DNA of 6,089 nucleotides from an uncultured Pseudorhodoferax sp. (GCA_913776795.1 CAJYRH010000161.1:1-6089); one strand, 5' to 3'. Counted from the first letter of the stretch, positions 1 to 6,089 are shown. The notes: a model not told the origin generated them from the letters alone. Made by a program: numbers and translations.

Positions 1-488
1 TGGGCCAAGCCGACGTACTTCTCACCATCGACCGGAGAGAACTTTCTGCTCCCCGCGTACTTGTCCTCGGCATAGCGGAATGCCATCGAGTTGGGATCGA
101 TGGCAGACATCTGATTCAGGCATTCAAGAATCCAGGCAGGCACGTCCTGCTTGTAGCGCTCACGGATGTGCGCCCTCAGATCAGCGCCGAGAACATCGAG
201 CTTGTGATGGCTGCTATCTCGGGGCAGCAAGGCTTTCAAAGCCAGCTCGAGCGCGTGCCGGTAAAGGAAGAGAACGGGGTTGGCGAGGCGGAAGTCCTCC
301 TGCTCCTGCCGACTGATGGACTCGACAAGGATGTTTGCCGCGTGGAGATACTGCCCAGCCATTTCGAGCTTTGTCGGAAGGAACATGCCGCCGACGACGA
401 ATCCGTGAGGGCCTGTAAAGGCGTCTTCTCGCTGATGCTCATCAGAGAGACCAACGAACAGGGGCTTGTGGGTGTGACGATCAGGCAT
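1..488 (-). CDS. HEPN-like accessory protein of the type I R-M operon, 3' end cut by window
   Basis: This reading frame is open from an ATG at 488-486 to the window edge, giving 162 residues with no stop. It is therefore a real partial gene missing its C-terminus. The start overlaps the end of hsdS by 8 bases (ATGCCTGA, with TGA as the hsdS stop), and a GAGGTG Shine-Dalgarno sequence lies 6 bases upstream inside hsdS, which supports this start and translational coupling. The protein has no signal peptide or membrane segment. Its core is a predicted amphipathic helix at residues 71-89 containing RHALELALKALL, followed by SHHKLDVL (93-100) and a later FRYAEDK (137-143). This pattern resembles small helical HEPN-like proteins found in defence loci. 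R90 and H95 fit the loose R-x4-H spacing of HEPN ribonucleases, but that could be chance. Composition (about 55% GC in one sampled block) is lower than in hsdM. I do not recognise a named family. It could be a toxin or effector linked to the R-M system, or simply a cargo gene. Confidence 0.72.
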   Translation of the reverse strand, partial: MPDRHTHKPLFVGLSDEHQREDAFTGPHGFVVGGMFLPTKLEMAGQYLHAANILVESISRQEQEDFRLANPVLFLYRHALELALKALLPRDSSHHKLDVLGADLRAHIRERYKQDVPAWILECLNQMSAIDPNSMAFRYAEDKYAGSRKFSPVDGEKYVGLA

Positions 489-1797
489 TGGCAGCACCTC
501 TCACGTCGATCTGGCCGGTGACGGCGGCGGCGATCATGGCAGAGCGGCGTTCTTTCAGAAGATCGATCACACGGCGTGCTTCTGCATCCAAAAGATCGAC
601 GTCTTTGACCTTCACGCCGATGTATTCAGCAATCTTCTCCCGTTCATCGGGCGGCGGCATCGGGACTTGCAAGCTGCGGATCTCCTCGACGTTCACCCGC
701 TTAAATGTCGACCCCACCATGATGCTCTTCAGCTGCTCCACAACGACACCAGACCGAAGGACCGCCTGCATGAAGTCGCTTGAGTCGCCCGCGCGGAGTG
801 GTCGTAGCAGGCACACGTCCTGACCCAATGCAAACAGCGGGTGATCAACATGAACCTGAGCCACCTCGCCAACCGTCGCATTGCGGCTGAAGATCAGGTC
901 GCCAGGGATAGGCTTGCGACCGCCATCTGTCAGAAGCTCGTAAAAAGCTTGTGTCGTGCACTTCGCGCCTTCAAGTGCAACGTACTTGGACTGCGCTTCA
1001 CGGATGCTGGCCAGTGGGTAGCCCTCATCAACAAACTCAGCTGTGACGTGCTTGCAGTCTGTGACGCTCCAGTACCGCTTTAGAGCCCCTGTCTCCCAAT
1101 GCGCTGGCACCTCCCCCAGCCACGCCACGCCGGAATCTTTCATCGGCGCATTGGGATGGAGGCCGCGGGTGACGGCGTGGGAGATGGTGGCCTGGCGCTT
1201 TTCGGCCAGCAGGTCGATGAGCTTTTCCTGCTCGGCAATCAGCGTGTCGATCTTGGCGGTTTCGTGGTCGAGGAAGGTTGCAATGGTGGTTTGCTCCTTC
1301 CGCGACGGACACGGAAACCGGAAGTCGTTGAACTGGTCGGTCGGGAAACGCCAGCGGCCGAGTTCAGATGCACCTTGACCAAAAGCGTAGAACACCTTCT
1401 GCCGGTAGCCGTTTTGTAGAAGGTAGAGAAAGTACCTAGGGTCGCACTTCACACCATCTCTCACGCCGAAAACTCGATAGTCAGGGCTAGTCACCCCGGC
1501 GTACGCCGAGATGTCGACGAAACCGGTGAGCAGATCCATGTGATTCATCGCGAAATCGCCGGGATGAACGATCTGGTACTTCGAGTAGTCCATCGAGAGC
1601 TGGCCGTCATTGCTTTCGATGTCCTTCACTTTGATGCCCCGCTGCGTGATGGACAGGACTTGATGGCCTTCTTCACCGGCGATGCGCTTGCGAATCTCGA
1701 ACAGATTCTTGAGTCGTTCGACCTGCCAATGTGCAGGTACGGTACCAAGCCAACGCTCCCCGCTATCCCTGTACTCGCAATACCTCGGCAACCTCAT
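481..1797 (-). CDS. hsdS: Type I restriction-modification specificity subunit HsdS
   Basis: HsdS selects the bipartite DNA target of a type I restriction-modification complex and works with two HsdM (and two HsdR) subunits in the cytoplasm. The 438-residue length is normal for the family. The protein is a clear tandem duplication. [14 protein letters not shown] (11-24) is echoed by [14 protein letters not shown] (221-234), each opening a target recognition domain (roughly 20-165 and 230-384). Two long conserved helices follow, at 168-213 (containing [20 protein letters not shown]) and 385-430 (containing [19 protein letters not shown]), the coiled-coil spacers that set the distance between the half-sites. 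The start is the ATG at 1797-1795, which overlaps the hsdM stop as ATGA, a usual arrangement. Both recognition domains are poorer in GC than hsdM, while the central helices are not. The gene appears intact, but its methylation partner is frameshifted. The recognised DNA sequence cannot be predicted by eye. Confidence 0.95.
   Translation of the reverse strand: MRLPRYCEYRDSGERWLGTVPAHWQVERLKNLFEIRKRIAGEEGHQVLSITQRGIKVKDIESNDGQLSMDYSKYQIVHPGDFAMNHMDLLTGFVDISAYAGVTSPDYRVFGVRDGVKCDPRYFLYLLQNGYRQKVFYAFGQGASELGRWRFPTDQFNDFRFPCPSRKEQTTIATFLDHETAKIDTLIAEQEKLIDLLAEKRQATISHAVTRGLHPNAPMKDSGVAWLGEVPAHWETGALKRYWSVTDCKHVTAEFVDEGYPLASIREAQSKYVALEGAKCTTQAFYELLTDGGRKPIPGDLIFSRNATVGEVAQVHVDHPLFALGQDVCLLRPLRAGDSSDFMQAVLRSGVVVEQLKSIMVGSTFKRVNVEEIRSLQVPMPPPDEREKIAEYIGVKVKDVDLLDAEARRVIDLLKERRSAMIAAAVTGQIDVRGAANA
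495..502 (-). promoter_or_regulatory. Ribosome binding site for the HEPN-like gene, inside hsdS
   Basis: On the minus strand the sequence reads GAGAGGTG, then six bases (CTGCCA), then ATG. The GAGGTG core is a full match to the anti-Shine-Dalgarno of 16S rRNA. It lies within the last codons of hsdS and fixes the start of the downstream gene at 488. Confidence 0.65.
1096..1137 (-). repeat. HsdS internal repeat, copy 2 (opens recognition domain 2)
   Basis: This codes for residues 221-234 of HsdS ([14 protein letters not shown]), the partner of the copy at 1726-1767. The nucleotide sequences have diverged more than the proteins, mainly at third codon positions, so the duplication is old. Confidence 0.75.
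1726..1767 (-). repeat. HsdS internal repeat, copy 1 (opens recognition domain 1)
   Basis: This codes for residues 11-24 of HsdS ([14 protein letters not shown]). It is matched by copy 2 at 1096-1137 with 10 of 14 residues identical. Such paired segments mark the start of each half of a duplicated HsdS and are places where recognition domains can be exchanged by recombination. Confidence 0.75.
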
Positions 1798-3239
1798 TCC
1801 GCCAACCCCCCCAACATCCGCAGGATGCTGGCCGTCACCGTCTTCAACTCCTCGTCGATCACCTGCAAGCTGCGCGGCGGTTCGAACACATAAAAGTGCC
1901 GGTTGAACGGGATCTCGTACCCCACCTTGCTCTTGTCCTCGTCGATCCACGCATCGGGCGCGTGCGGCAGCACCTCGCGGGCGAAGTAGGCGCGGATGTC
2001 TTCGCCCAGCGGCACGTTCTCGGTGTCGCGCAGCGCGCTGTCGGGCTGGGGCTTGCCCTTCTGCTTGCCCTTGGCGCCCAGCACCGGCTGGCCCGCGGCA
2101 TCCTTCAGCGTACGCTCGACGGTGATGGTGGTGTAGCCGAAGTCCTCGTTGCTGAAGATGCGCGCGATGGGCACGCGCTTGAGGCGGCCGCCTTCGGGCG
2201 CCACTGGCGCGCTGTCGGTGTTCGTCACCAGCTGCGGCTCGCCCAGCGCGTGGCCTGCGGCGTCGAACACGGTGACGAGTTCGGCCTCGGTGAAGTCGCC
2301 GAACAGCCGCGTGACGGTGGCGATGTGCGCCTCGCTCATCTCGCGGCGCTTGCTCCCCAGGCTCTTGCGCATCTTCTGCCAGAAGCCGCTGGCGTCGATG
2401 AGCTGCACCTGGCCCTTGCGGTCGGCCGGCTTCTTGTTGGAGATGATCCAGACATAGGTGGCGATGCCGGTGTTGTAGAACATGTCGGTGGGCAGACCGA
2501 CGATGGCCTCCACCAGGTCGTTCTCCAGCACGTAGCGGCGGATCTCGCTCTCGCCGCTGCCGGCGCCGCCCGTGAACAGCGGCGAGCCATTGAGCACGAT
2601 TCCGAAGCGGCTGCCACCCTCGCCATTGGCCACCGGCGCCATCTTGGACAGCAGGTGCATCAGGAACAGCATGGAGCCGTCGCTCACGCGCGGCAGGCCG
2701 GGGCCGAAGCGGCCGTCGAAACCCTTGCTCTCGTGCTCCAACCGCACGGCCTTCTCGACCTTCTTCCACTCCACGCCAAAGGGCGGGTTCGACAGCATGT
2801 AGTCGAAGCGGCGGCCGGCATGGCCGTCGTCGCTGAGGGTGTTGCCGGGCACGATGTTCTGCACCGGCTGGCCCTTGATCAGCATGTCGGCCTTGCAGAT
2901 GGCGTAGCTCTCGTCGTTGAGCTCCTGGCCGAACATGGTGAGGCTGGCGCGCGGGTTGTGTTCGGCCAGGAACTCGCCCGCGATGGACAACATGCCGCCC
3001 GTGCCGGCCGTGGGGTCGTAGATGGTGCGCACCACGGCGTTGCCTGGCGTGAGCACGTCGTTGTCCTCGATGAACAGCAGGTTCACCATGAGGCGGATCA
3101 CCTCGCGCGGCGTGAAGTGCTCCCCGGCCGTCTCGTTGCTGATTTCGGCGAACTTGCGGATCAGCTCTTCGAACACCTGGCCCATGGCGGCGTTGTCCAC
3201 CACCTCAGGATGCAGGTCGATGCCGGCGAACTTCTCCAA
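1794..3239 (-). CDS. HsdM C-terminal fragment (N6-adenine methyltransferase domain)
   Basis: This is the rest of hsdM in the shifted frame, up to 481 residues if the TTG at 3239-3237 were used as a start. It contains the complete catalytic core: the segment [17 protein letters not shown] (37-53), motif I DPTAGTGG (75-82), motif IV NPPF (151-154) and the C-terminal HsdS-contact region. It overlaps the N-terminal fragment by 35 bases. No Shine-Dalgarno is seen before the TTG, so independent translation is doubtful, although the break falls almost exactly at a domain boundary. Confidence 0.75.
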   Translation of the reverse strand: MEKFAGIDLHPEVVDNAAMGQVFEELIRKFAEISNETAGEHFTPREVIRLMVNLLFIEDNDVLTPGNAVVRTIYDPTAGTGGMLSIAGEFLAEHNPRASLTMFGQELNDESYAICKADMLIKGQPVQNIVPGNTLSDDGHAGRRFDYMLSNPPFGVEWKKVEKAVRLEHESKGFDGRFGPGLPRVSDGSMLFLMHLLSKMAPVANGEGGSRFGIVLNGSPLFTGGAGSGESEIRRYVLENDLVEAIVGLPTDMFYNTGIATYVWIISNKKPADRKGQVQLIDASGFWQKMRKSLGSKRREMSEAHIATVTRLFGDFTEAELVTVFDAAGHALGEPQLVTNTDSAPVAPEGGRLKRVPIARIFSNEDFGYTTITVERTLKDAAGQPVLGAKGKQKGKPQPDSALRDTENVPLGEDIRAYFAREVLPHAPDAWIDEDKSKVGYEIPFNRHFYVFEPPRSLQVIDEELKTVTASILRMLGGLAE

Positions 3240-3642
3240 CTACCAGGTACAGCAGGTTGGCCTTGGCCAGCCGCTCGACCTGGGTGTGGAAGTCGAAGCG
3301 CTCGAAGATGTCGCGCGCCTCCGGCGAGAAGGCCTGCACGTAGGCAAACAGGTTCTGCCGGATGTGGTCCTGGTCGCCCAGCAGCCGGCCCAGGTCCAGC
3401 GGCGAAGTGTTGTAGAAGCTCTGGCCGGATCGGCGCAGCAGAAAGGCCTCGGGCGGCACGCCTGCCCGGGTCTTGGCGTCGAACTCCTGGAGCACGGCAG
3501 GCTTGGTGGCTTCAAGCACGCAGTCCAGCCGGCGCAGCACGGTGAACGGCAGGATGACGCGGCCGTATTCAGATTGCTTGTAGTCGCCGCGCAGCAGATC
3601 GGCGACGGACCAAATGAAGGACGATAGCGCTTGTGGGATCAT
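3205..3642 (-). CDS. HsdM N-terminal fragment (HsdM_N helical domain)
   Basis: This is the part of hsdM readable from the ATG at 3642: 145 residues, of which 1-135 match the HsdM N-terminal helical domain that contacts HsdS and the DNA. The last ten residues ([10 protein letters not shown]) are out of frame and unrelated to HsdM. A GTG codon in frame at 3687 would add 15 residues, but that extension looks unlike the family. If made, this fragment would lack both SAM binding and catalysis. Confidence 0.7.
   Translation of the reverse strand: MIPQALSSFIWSVADLLRGDYKQSEYGRVILPFTVLRRLDCVLEATKPAVLQEFDAKTRAGVPPEAFLLRRSGQSFYNTSPLDLGRLLGDQDHIRQNLFAYVQAFSPEARDIFERFDFHTQVERLAKANLLYLVVGEVRRHRPAS
3236..3237 (-). 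other. Frameshift site in hsdM (one apparent extra base)
   Basis: The minus strand reads GTA GTT GGAG AAG. Family members run LLYLV, then one variable residue, then EKFA. Deleting one G of the GG pair gives [14 protein letters not shown], joining the two frames without loss. The site is not a homopolymer run, a short tandem repeat or a recognisable slippery heptamer. Confidence 0.8.
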
Positions 3643-3852
3643 GGACGGGCAGAACAGCGGGCATGCCAGGTGAAGCGAGGCATGCACAGGCGGAGCGCAT
3701 GGTAGCGGCCCGACCTTGCCGATCTCAGCCTGTAGCTCCCTGGCAACTCCGGTGCGCTGTCACTCCGCTGGCTTGCGAGCTGGGTGAACCACCCTCTCGC
3801 CCATCAGGCGCGATGGCCGTCCCACCATTCAACAGTCGCGGACGGTACCCTT
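3643..3852 (-). other. Intergenic region between the catabolic operon and hsdM
   Basis: These 210 bases separate the cupin stop from the hsdM start. No convincing reading frame, tRNA or transposon end is visible. Small inverted repeats occur (GGGTG/CACCC at 3782-3794, and CCGTCC paired with GGACGG about 17 bases apart after the cupin stop), but none is followed by a T run, so no intrinsic terminator is supported. No good -35/-10 pair was found for hsdM. The R-M operon may be read partly by read-through from the catabolic operon. Confidence 0.5.
3661..3685. promoter_or_regulatory. Perfect 7-bp inverted repeat just upstream of hsdM
   Basis: GCATGCC (3661-3667) and GGCATGC (3679-3685) are exact reverse complements separated by 11 bases. 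The repeat ends 18 bases before the hsdM ATG. It could be an operator for a dimeric repressor, or a hairpin in the mRNA leader that limits translation. Each arm contains the self-palindrome GCATGC, which raises the chance of a coincidental match. No regulator gene is seen nearby. Confidence 0.35.
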
Positions 3853-4407
3853 TTATCGAATCAACCGTTCCACATGATCATCCGGCAACCCCAGGCTCCT
3901 GTAATGCCTGCGCGCATGCTCGATCTTGGTGAACACATCCTCGTACCCCACCGCCACCCCCTGCGGATCCACATAGGTGTACCCGCCCGTCGCGTGGAAC
4001 CAAGTGATCATCTCGGGCACGCCCTCGGGCACGTAGAGCGTGTGCGTCTCGCCGGGCGGCTCGTAGGCGTAGGCGCCTTCCTCGGCGATCCAGTCGTGCT
4101 CCAGGTACTGCCAGCGGCCCTTGAGCACCAGGGCGTGGACGGCGCCCGAATGGCGGTGGCGCGACAGCACGCCCGACTTGCGCACACGTAGCAGGTTCAC
4201 GAAGTAGCCGCCCGTGGGGCAGAACAGCAACGGCTTGAACGAGACCGACTGGGTGACGGGCACCCACCATTGGTCATCGGCCATCCACTTGTCGAGCACG
4301 CCCAGGTGCACCATGTCGGGCGACATGTAGGGCGGCTGCGGCAGCGCATAGGGAATGGGCAGTTCGTCGGGCTTGTGGTCCAGGGGGGATGCGAGTACAG
4401 CGCTCAT
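3853..4407 (-). CDS. Cupin dioxygenase, 2,4'-dihydroxyacetophenone dioxygenase family
   Basis: The 184-residue protein has the fold and motifs of the small cupin dioxygenases related to 2,4'-dihydroxyacetophenone dioxygenase, which use non-haem iron and O2 to split the bond between a carbonyl carbon and its hydroxylated neighbour, giving two acids. The first cupin motif is SGVLSRHRHSGAVHALVLKG (78-97), and the second includes EPPGETHTLYVPEG (116-129). H84, H86 and H122 are the likely three-histidine iron ligands. The C-terminal stretch GYEDVFTKIEHARRHY (154-169) is also typical of the family. No signal peptide is seen, so it is cytoplasmic. It is the last gene of the operon, 32 bases after the Bug gene, with no clear Shine-Dalgarno before the ATG at 4407. 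The family includes enzymes for other beta-carbonyl substrates, such as acetylacetone dioxygenase, so the exact substrate is uncertain. Confidence 0.82.
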   Translation of the reverse strand: MSAVLASPLDHKPDELPIPYALPQPPYMSPDMVHLGVLDKWMADDQWWVPVTQSVSFKPLLFCPTGGYFVNLLRVRKSGVLSRHRHSGAVHALVLKGRWQYLEHDWIAEEGAYAYEPPGETHTLYVPEGVPEMITWFHATGGYTYVDPQGVAVGYEDVFTKIEHARRHYRSLGLPDDHVERLIR

Positions 4408-4439
4408 GGGCTTGGTCGTGTTGGGTGGTGGATGGAGGA

Positions 4440-5450
4440 TCAGTTGGAGGCGGTCTTCTCGCCGGAGGCCTTCATCAGGCGGCTCCAGCGGTTCAACTCG
4501 GACGACAGCAGCTCGGCCGACCCGGCCAGCGTGCGCTGTGCTGCAGGCGGCAGGCTCAGGCCGCGCTGCTCGAAGTCCTTCTGCATGGCCGGATCGGCCA
4601 GCACGCGGTTCAGCGAGGTGTTCAGGCGCTGCGCCACGGCAGGCGGCAGGCCGCGCGGGCCGGCGACCATGTTCCAGATCTCAAAGCGCAGGTCGGGGTA
4701 GGCGGATTCGCTGGTCGGCGGCACTGCGGGCAGGGCGGCGATGCGGTCCTGGCGCAGCACGGCCAGGCCCTTGATCTTGCCGGAGGCGATGGACGCGACG
4801 GCCGTGGTGCTGCCCTCCACCATGAAGTCCAGCGTGCCGGCCATCACGTCCTGCGTGGCCTGCATGCCGCCCTTGTAGTGCACGGGCTGCACATGCGTGC
4901 CCAGCGCAGCATTGAGCAGGATGCCGCCCAGGTGCGAGCCTGTGCCCACGCCGGCCGTGCCGTAGTTCAACTTGGCCTGGTTGGCCTTCACGTAGTCGGC
5001 GAAGTCGTTGAGCCCCTGCACGGGCAGGCCAGCGCGCACCGACAGCACCTGCGTCGCATCGGCCACCGAGGCGATGGGCGTGAAATCGCTCGTGGGGTGG
5101 TAGGGCAGCTTGTCGTAGAGCACCGGCGCCACGGCCAGCATGCCCACGTTGGCCAGCACCAGCGTGTGGCCATCTGCCGGCGCACGCGCCACCTTCGCCA
5201 GGGCGATGGTGCCGCCGGCGCCGCCGACGTTCTCCACCACCACGGGCTGGCCGAGGTCCTTAGCCATGGCCTGGTCGATGCTGCGGGCCAGCAGGTCCGT
5301 CGGGCCGCCCGCGGTGGCGGGCACCACCAGCGTGATGGGCTTGCCGGGAAAGTCCTGCGCCAGGGCCAGGGCCGGGAGCAACGCGGCGGCGCAACCGGCC
5401 AGCAACAGCCTGCGGCAGCGGCCGGCGCGCGAGGGCGTGGTGGGGTTCAT
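4440..5450 (-). CDS. Bug family (TctC-like) periplasmic solute-binding protein
   Basis: This is a 336-residue extracytoplasmic binding protein of the Bug/TctC family, which captures small carboxylated or amide compounds, either for a tripartite tricarboxylate transporter or as a sensor. A Sec signal peptide is clear: a basic start (RAGRCRR), a hydrophobic core, and a likely cut after ALALA at residue 31. The mature protein begins QDFPGKPITLVVPATAGGPTD, the standard opening of the family, whose ligand loop lies in that glycine-rich segment. Other family marks are AKVARAPADGHTLVL (109-123) and the NYGTAGVGTGSHL region (176-188). The ATG at 5450 is preceded by AGGAGA with a 6-base gap. No TctA or TctB membrane genes are present here, so it is an orphan binding protein, as is usual in Burkholderiales. 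Its ligand probably relates to the substrate of the neighbouring enzymes. Confidence 0.93.
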   Translation of the reverse strand: MNPTTPSRAGRCRRLLLAGCAAALLPALALAQDFPGKPITLVVPATAGGPTDLLARSIDQAMAKDLGQPVVVENVGGAGGTIALAKVARAPADGHTLVLANVGMLAVAPVLYDKLPYHPTSDFTPIASVADATQVLSVRAGLPVQGLNDFADYVKANQAKLNYGTAGVGTGSHLGGILLNAALGTHVQPVHYKGGMQATQDVMAGTLDFMVEGSTTAVASIASGKIKGLAVLRQDRIAALPAVPPTSESAYPDLRFEIWNMVAGPRGLPPAVAQRLNTSLNRVLADPAMQKDFEQRGLSLPPAAQRTLAGSAELLSSELNRWSRLMKASGEKTASN

Positions 5451-5456
5451 CGTGTG

Positions 5457-5462
5457 TCTCCT
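5457..5462 (-). promoter_or_regulatory. Ribosome binding site of the Bug gene
   Basis: AGGAGA on the minus strand lies 6 bases before the ATG at 5450. It is the strongest Shine-Dalgarno in the window. Its neighbours in the operon have weak or no such site, so the binding protein may be made in greater amounts than the enzymes. Confidence 0.65.
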
Positions 5463-5490
5463 GCTGTCGTTGTGAAGAAACCAGTGCGGC

Positions 5491-5913
5491 TCAGGTCTTG
5501 CCGGCCGCGCGCTCGCGCAGCACTTCGCGGGCCTGGCGGAAGCCGTCCACCGTGGCCGGCATGCCGCAGTAGCAGCCTGCGTGCAGCAGGATTTCCTGCA
5601 GCTCGGCCTCGGTCCACCCGTTGTTCAGCAGGCCGTTGATGTGCAGCTTCAATTCGTGGCTGCGGCCGGTGGCGATCAGCACGCTCACGGTCACCAGGCT
5701 GCGGTCCTTCAGGCTCAGGCCGGGGCGGCCCCACACGGCGCCCCAGGCCAGGCCGGTCACGGCCTCCTGCAGCGGCTTCATGAAGTCTTCGTCCTGCGCC
5801 GTGGCGGTGGCGCGGTCCACATAGGCCGCGCCCAGGGTCTGGCGCCGGTTGCGCTCGCCGATGGCCAGGGTGTTGGGTGTCACGGGGCGAAAGGGTGGGA
5901 TCGTGTCGGTCAT
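5491..5913 (-). CDS. Carboxymuconolactone decarboxylase family protein
   Basis: The 140-residue all-helical protein belongs to the carboxymuconolactone decarboxylase/AhpD-like group. The core runs LKDRSLVTVSVLIATGRSHE (68-87), LKLHINGLLNNGWTEAEL (88-105) and QEILLHAGCYCGMPA (106-120), matching gamma-carboxymuconolactone decarboxylase (PcaC) in size and layout. H91 and H111 are the conserved polar positions. The cysteines form CYC (114-116), not the CxxC redox pair of AhpD, so peroxidase activity is unlikely. It is cytoplasmic. The ATG at 5913 was chosen because the upstream frame runs into the dehydrogenase gene and has no family similarity; only a weak AGG precedes it. It follows the dehydrogenase by 35 bases and precedes the Bug gene by 40. 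Many members next to Bug genes are not true PcaC, so the reaction (decarboxylation or lactone handling) remains open. Confidence 0.85.
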   Translation of the reverse strand: MTDTIPPFRPVTPNTLAIGERNRRQTLGAAYVDRATATAQDEDFMKPLQEAVTGLAWGAVWGRPGLSLKDRSLVTVSVLIATGRSHELKLHINGLLNNGWTEAELQEILLHAGCYCGMPATVDGFRQAREVLRERAAGKT

Positions 5914-5948
5914 GGCATGGGGCCTGGGTTGTGGATGTGGGATCCCGC

Positions 5949-6089
5949 TCACTTGCTGGCGGGCCGGGCGCGCACCTGCACGCCGGCCCACTCTTCCATG
6001 AACTGGATCAGCGTGGTGTAGTCCTGCGCACCGGCGCCCTGCGTCATGGCGTGGCGGAAGATCTGCCCGGTGTTCTGGCCGACCCACAT
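5949..6089 (-). CDS. NAD(P)-dependent dehydrogenase, 3-hydroxyisobutyrate dehydrogenase-like, C-terminal end
   Basis: Only the last 46 residues are in the window, ending at TGA 5951-5949; the 5' part lies beyond the right edge. The visible segment (WVGQNTGQIFRHAMTQGAGA, then QDYTTLIQFMEEWAGVQVRA) resembles the C-terminal helical domain of beta-hydroxyacid dehydrogenases, where a conserved acidic residue in GAGAQDY-like positions precedes the final helix. Proteins of this family oxidise small 3-hydroxy acids with NAD(P). The NAD-binding Rossmann domain cannot be seen, so the call rests on the tail and on its position at the head of the catabolic gene set. The methionine at the very edge is internal, not a start. 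Confidence 0.6.
   Translation of the reverse strand: MWVGQNTGQIFRHAMTQGAGAQDYTTLIQFMEEWAGVQVRARPASK

Larger units (their letters stand above)
1794..3642 (-). pseudogene. hsdM: Type I restriction-modification methyltransferase HsdM, frameshifted
   Basis: HsdM transfers a methyl group from S-adenosylmethionine to adenine N6 in the site chosen by HsdS, and is also needed for restriction by HsdR. With one base removed from the CC at 3236-3237, the gene reads as one 615-residue protein. The parts in order are an N-terminal helical domain (about 1-135, with [19 protein letters not shown] near the start), an SAM-binding motif I DPTAGTGG (209-216), a catalytic NPPF (285-288), and a long C-terminal region ending [15 protein letters not shown] and a final helix that probably contacts HsdS. 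All catalytic motifs are present. As given, translation from the ATG at 3642 shifts frame after residue 135 and stops at 3205. No good Shine-Dalgarno precedes that ATG; it was chosen because the protein family usually begins a few residues before [11 protein letters not shown]. The stop overlaps hsdS by 4 bases. The shift may be a real inactivating mutation or a sequence error. Confidence 0.85.

Noticed and set aside
168..521. A plus-strand 117-residue frame, and a minus-strand 72-residue frame at 236-454.
   Set aside because: Both are alternative frames of the gene at 1-488, which has the ribosome binding site, the coupling to hsdS and a plausible helical protein.
1798..2769. A long minus-strand open extension ahead of hsdS, in the same frame.
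   Set aside because: It lies in another frame of hsdM and is arginine/histidine-rich low-complexity sequence. HsdS similarity starts only at the ATG at 1797.
3225..3245. Programmed ribosomal frameshifting or phase variation in hsdM.
   Set aside because: There is no slippery heptamer, homopolymer run or short tandem repeat at the site, so neither mechanism is supported.
1731..3545. A 604-residue open frame on the plus strand opposite hsdM.
   Set aside because: It is antisense to a well-supported hsdM, is rich in H, A, G, V and L as expected from the complement of a GC-rich gene, and has no recognisable domain.
3782..3794. Hairpin GGGTG/CACCC after the cupin gene as an intrinsic terminator.
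   Set aside because: The stem is only 5 bp and no T run follows on the minus strand.
5391..5402. LAGC at residues 17-20 of the Bug protein as a lipoprotein signal.
   Set aside because: Only three hydrophobic residues precede it, and the hydrophobic core continues to a normal Sec cleavage site at ALALA. Bug proteins are normally soluble in the periplasm.
4389..5639. A 416-residue plus-strand frame opposite the Bug gene.
   Set aside because: Antisense shadow of a gene with a clear signal peptide and family motifs. Its composition is typical of GC-rich complement frames.

Overview
The window reads as a piece of a GC-rich betaproteobacterial chromosome. The best evidence is a Bug-type (TctC-like) periplasmic solute-binding protein sitting in a small catabolic operon, an arrangement especially common in Burkholderiales such as Comamonadaceae and Alcaligenaceae. 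This placement is inference from gene content and composition, not a species call. All supported genes lie on the minus strand, so the window is transcribed from high to low coordinates.

Region 1 (about 6089 to 3853) is a catabolic operon. In transcription order it holds the C-terminal end of an NAD-binding dehydrogenase of the 3-hydroxyisobutyrate dehydrogenase type (5949-6089, cut by the window), a carboxymuconolactone decarboxylase family protein (5491-5913), a Bug solute-binding protein (4440-5450) and a cupin dioxygenase of the 2,4'-dihydroxyacetophenone dioxygenase family (3853-4407). Gaps of 32 to 40 bases suggest one transcript, with the promoter beyond the right edge. Together they look like a capture, oxidation and cleavage module for a small carbonyl or aromatic compound. 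The substrate cannot be read from the sequence.

Region 2 (3643-3852) is a 210-base gap between the operons. It holds a perfect 7-bp inverted repeat just before the hsdM start, but no convincing terminator or promoter.

Region 3 (3642 to 1) is a type I restriction-modification operon: hsdM (1794-3642), hsdS (481-1797) and a small gene that runs off the left edge (1-488). hsdM overlaps hsdS by 4 bases, and hsdS overlaps the small gene by 8. hsdM carries a one-base frameshift (an apparent extra base at 3236-3237) at the boundary between its N-terminal helical domain and its methyltransferase domain. The locus is therefore either inactivated, split in two, or affected by a sequence error. The small gene is unrecognised at family level but has HEPN-like features. 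No hsdR is visible; it may lie beyond base 1.

Composition changes along the R-M operon. Sampled 60-base blocks of hsdM and the catabolic operon are about 75-77% GC, while both recognition domains of hsdS and the small gene are about 55-58%. The central conserved helices of hsdS return to about 70%. This fits exchange of specificity domains and a separate origin for the accessory gene.
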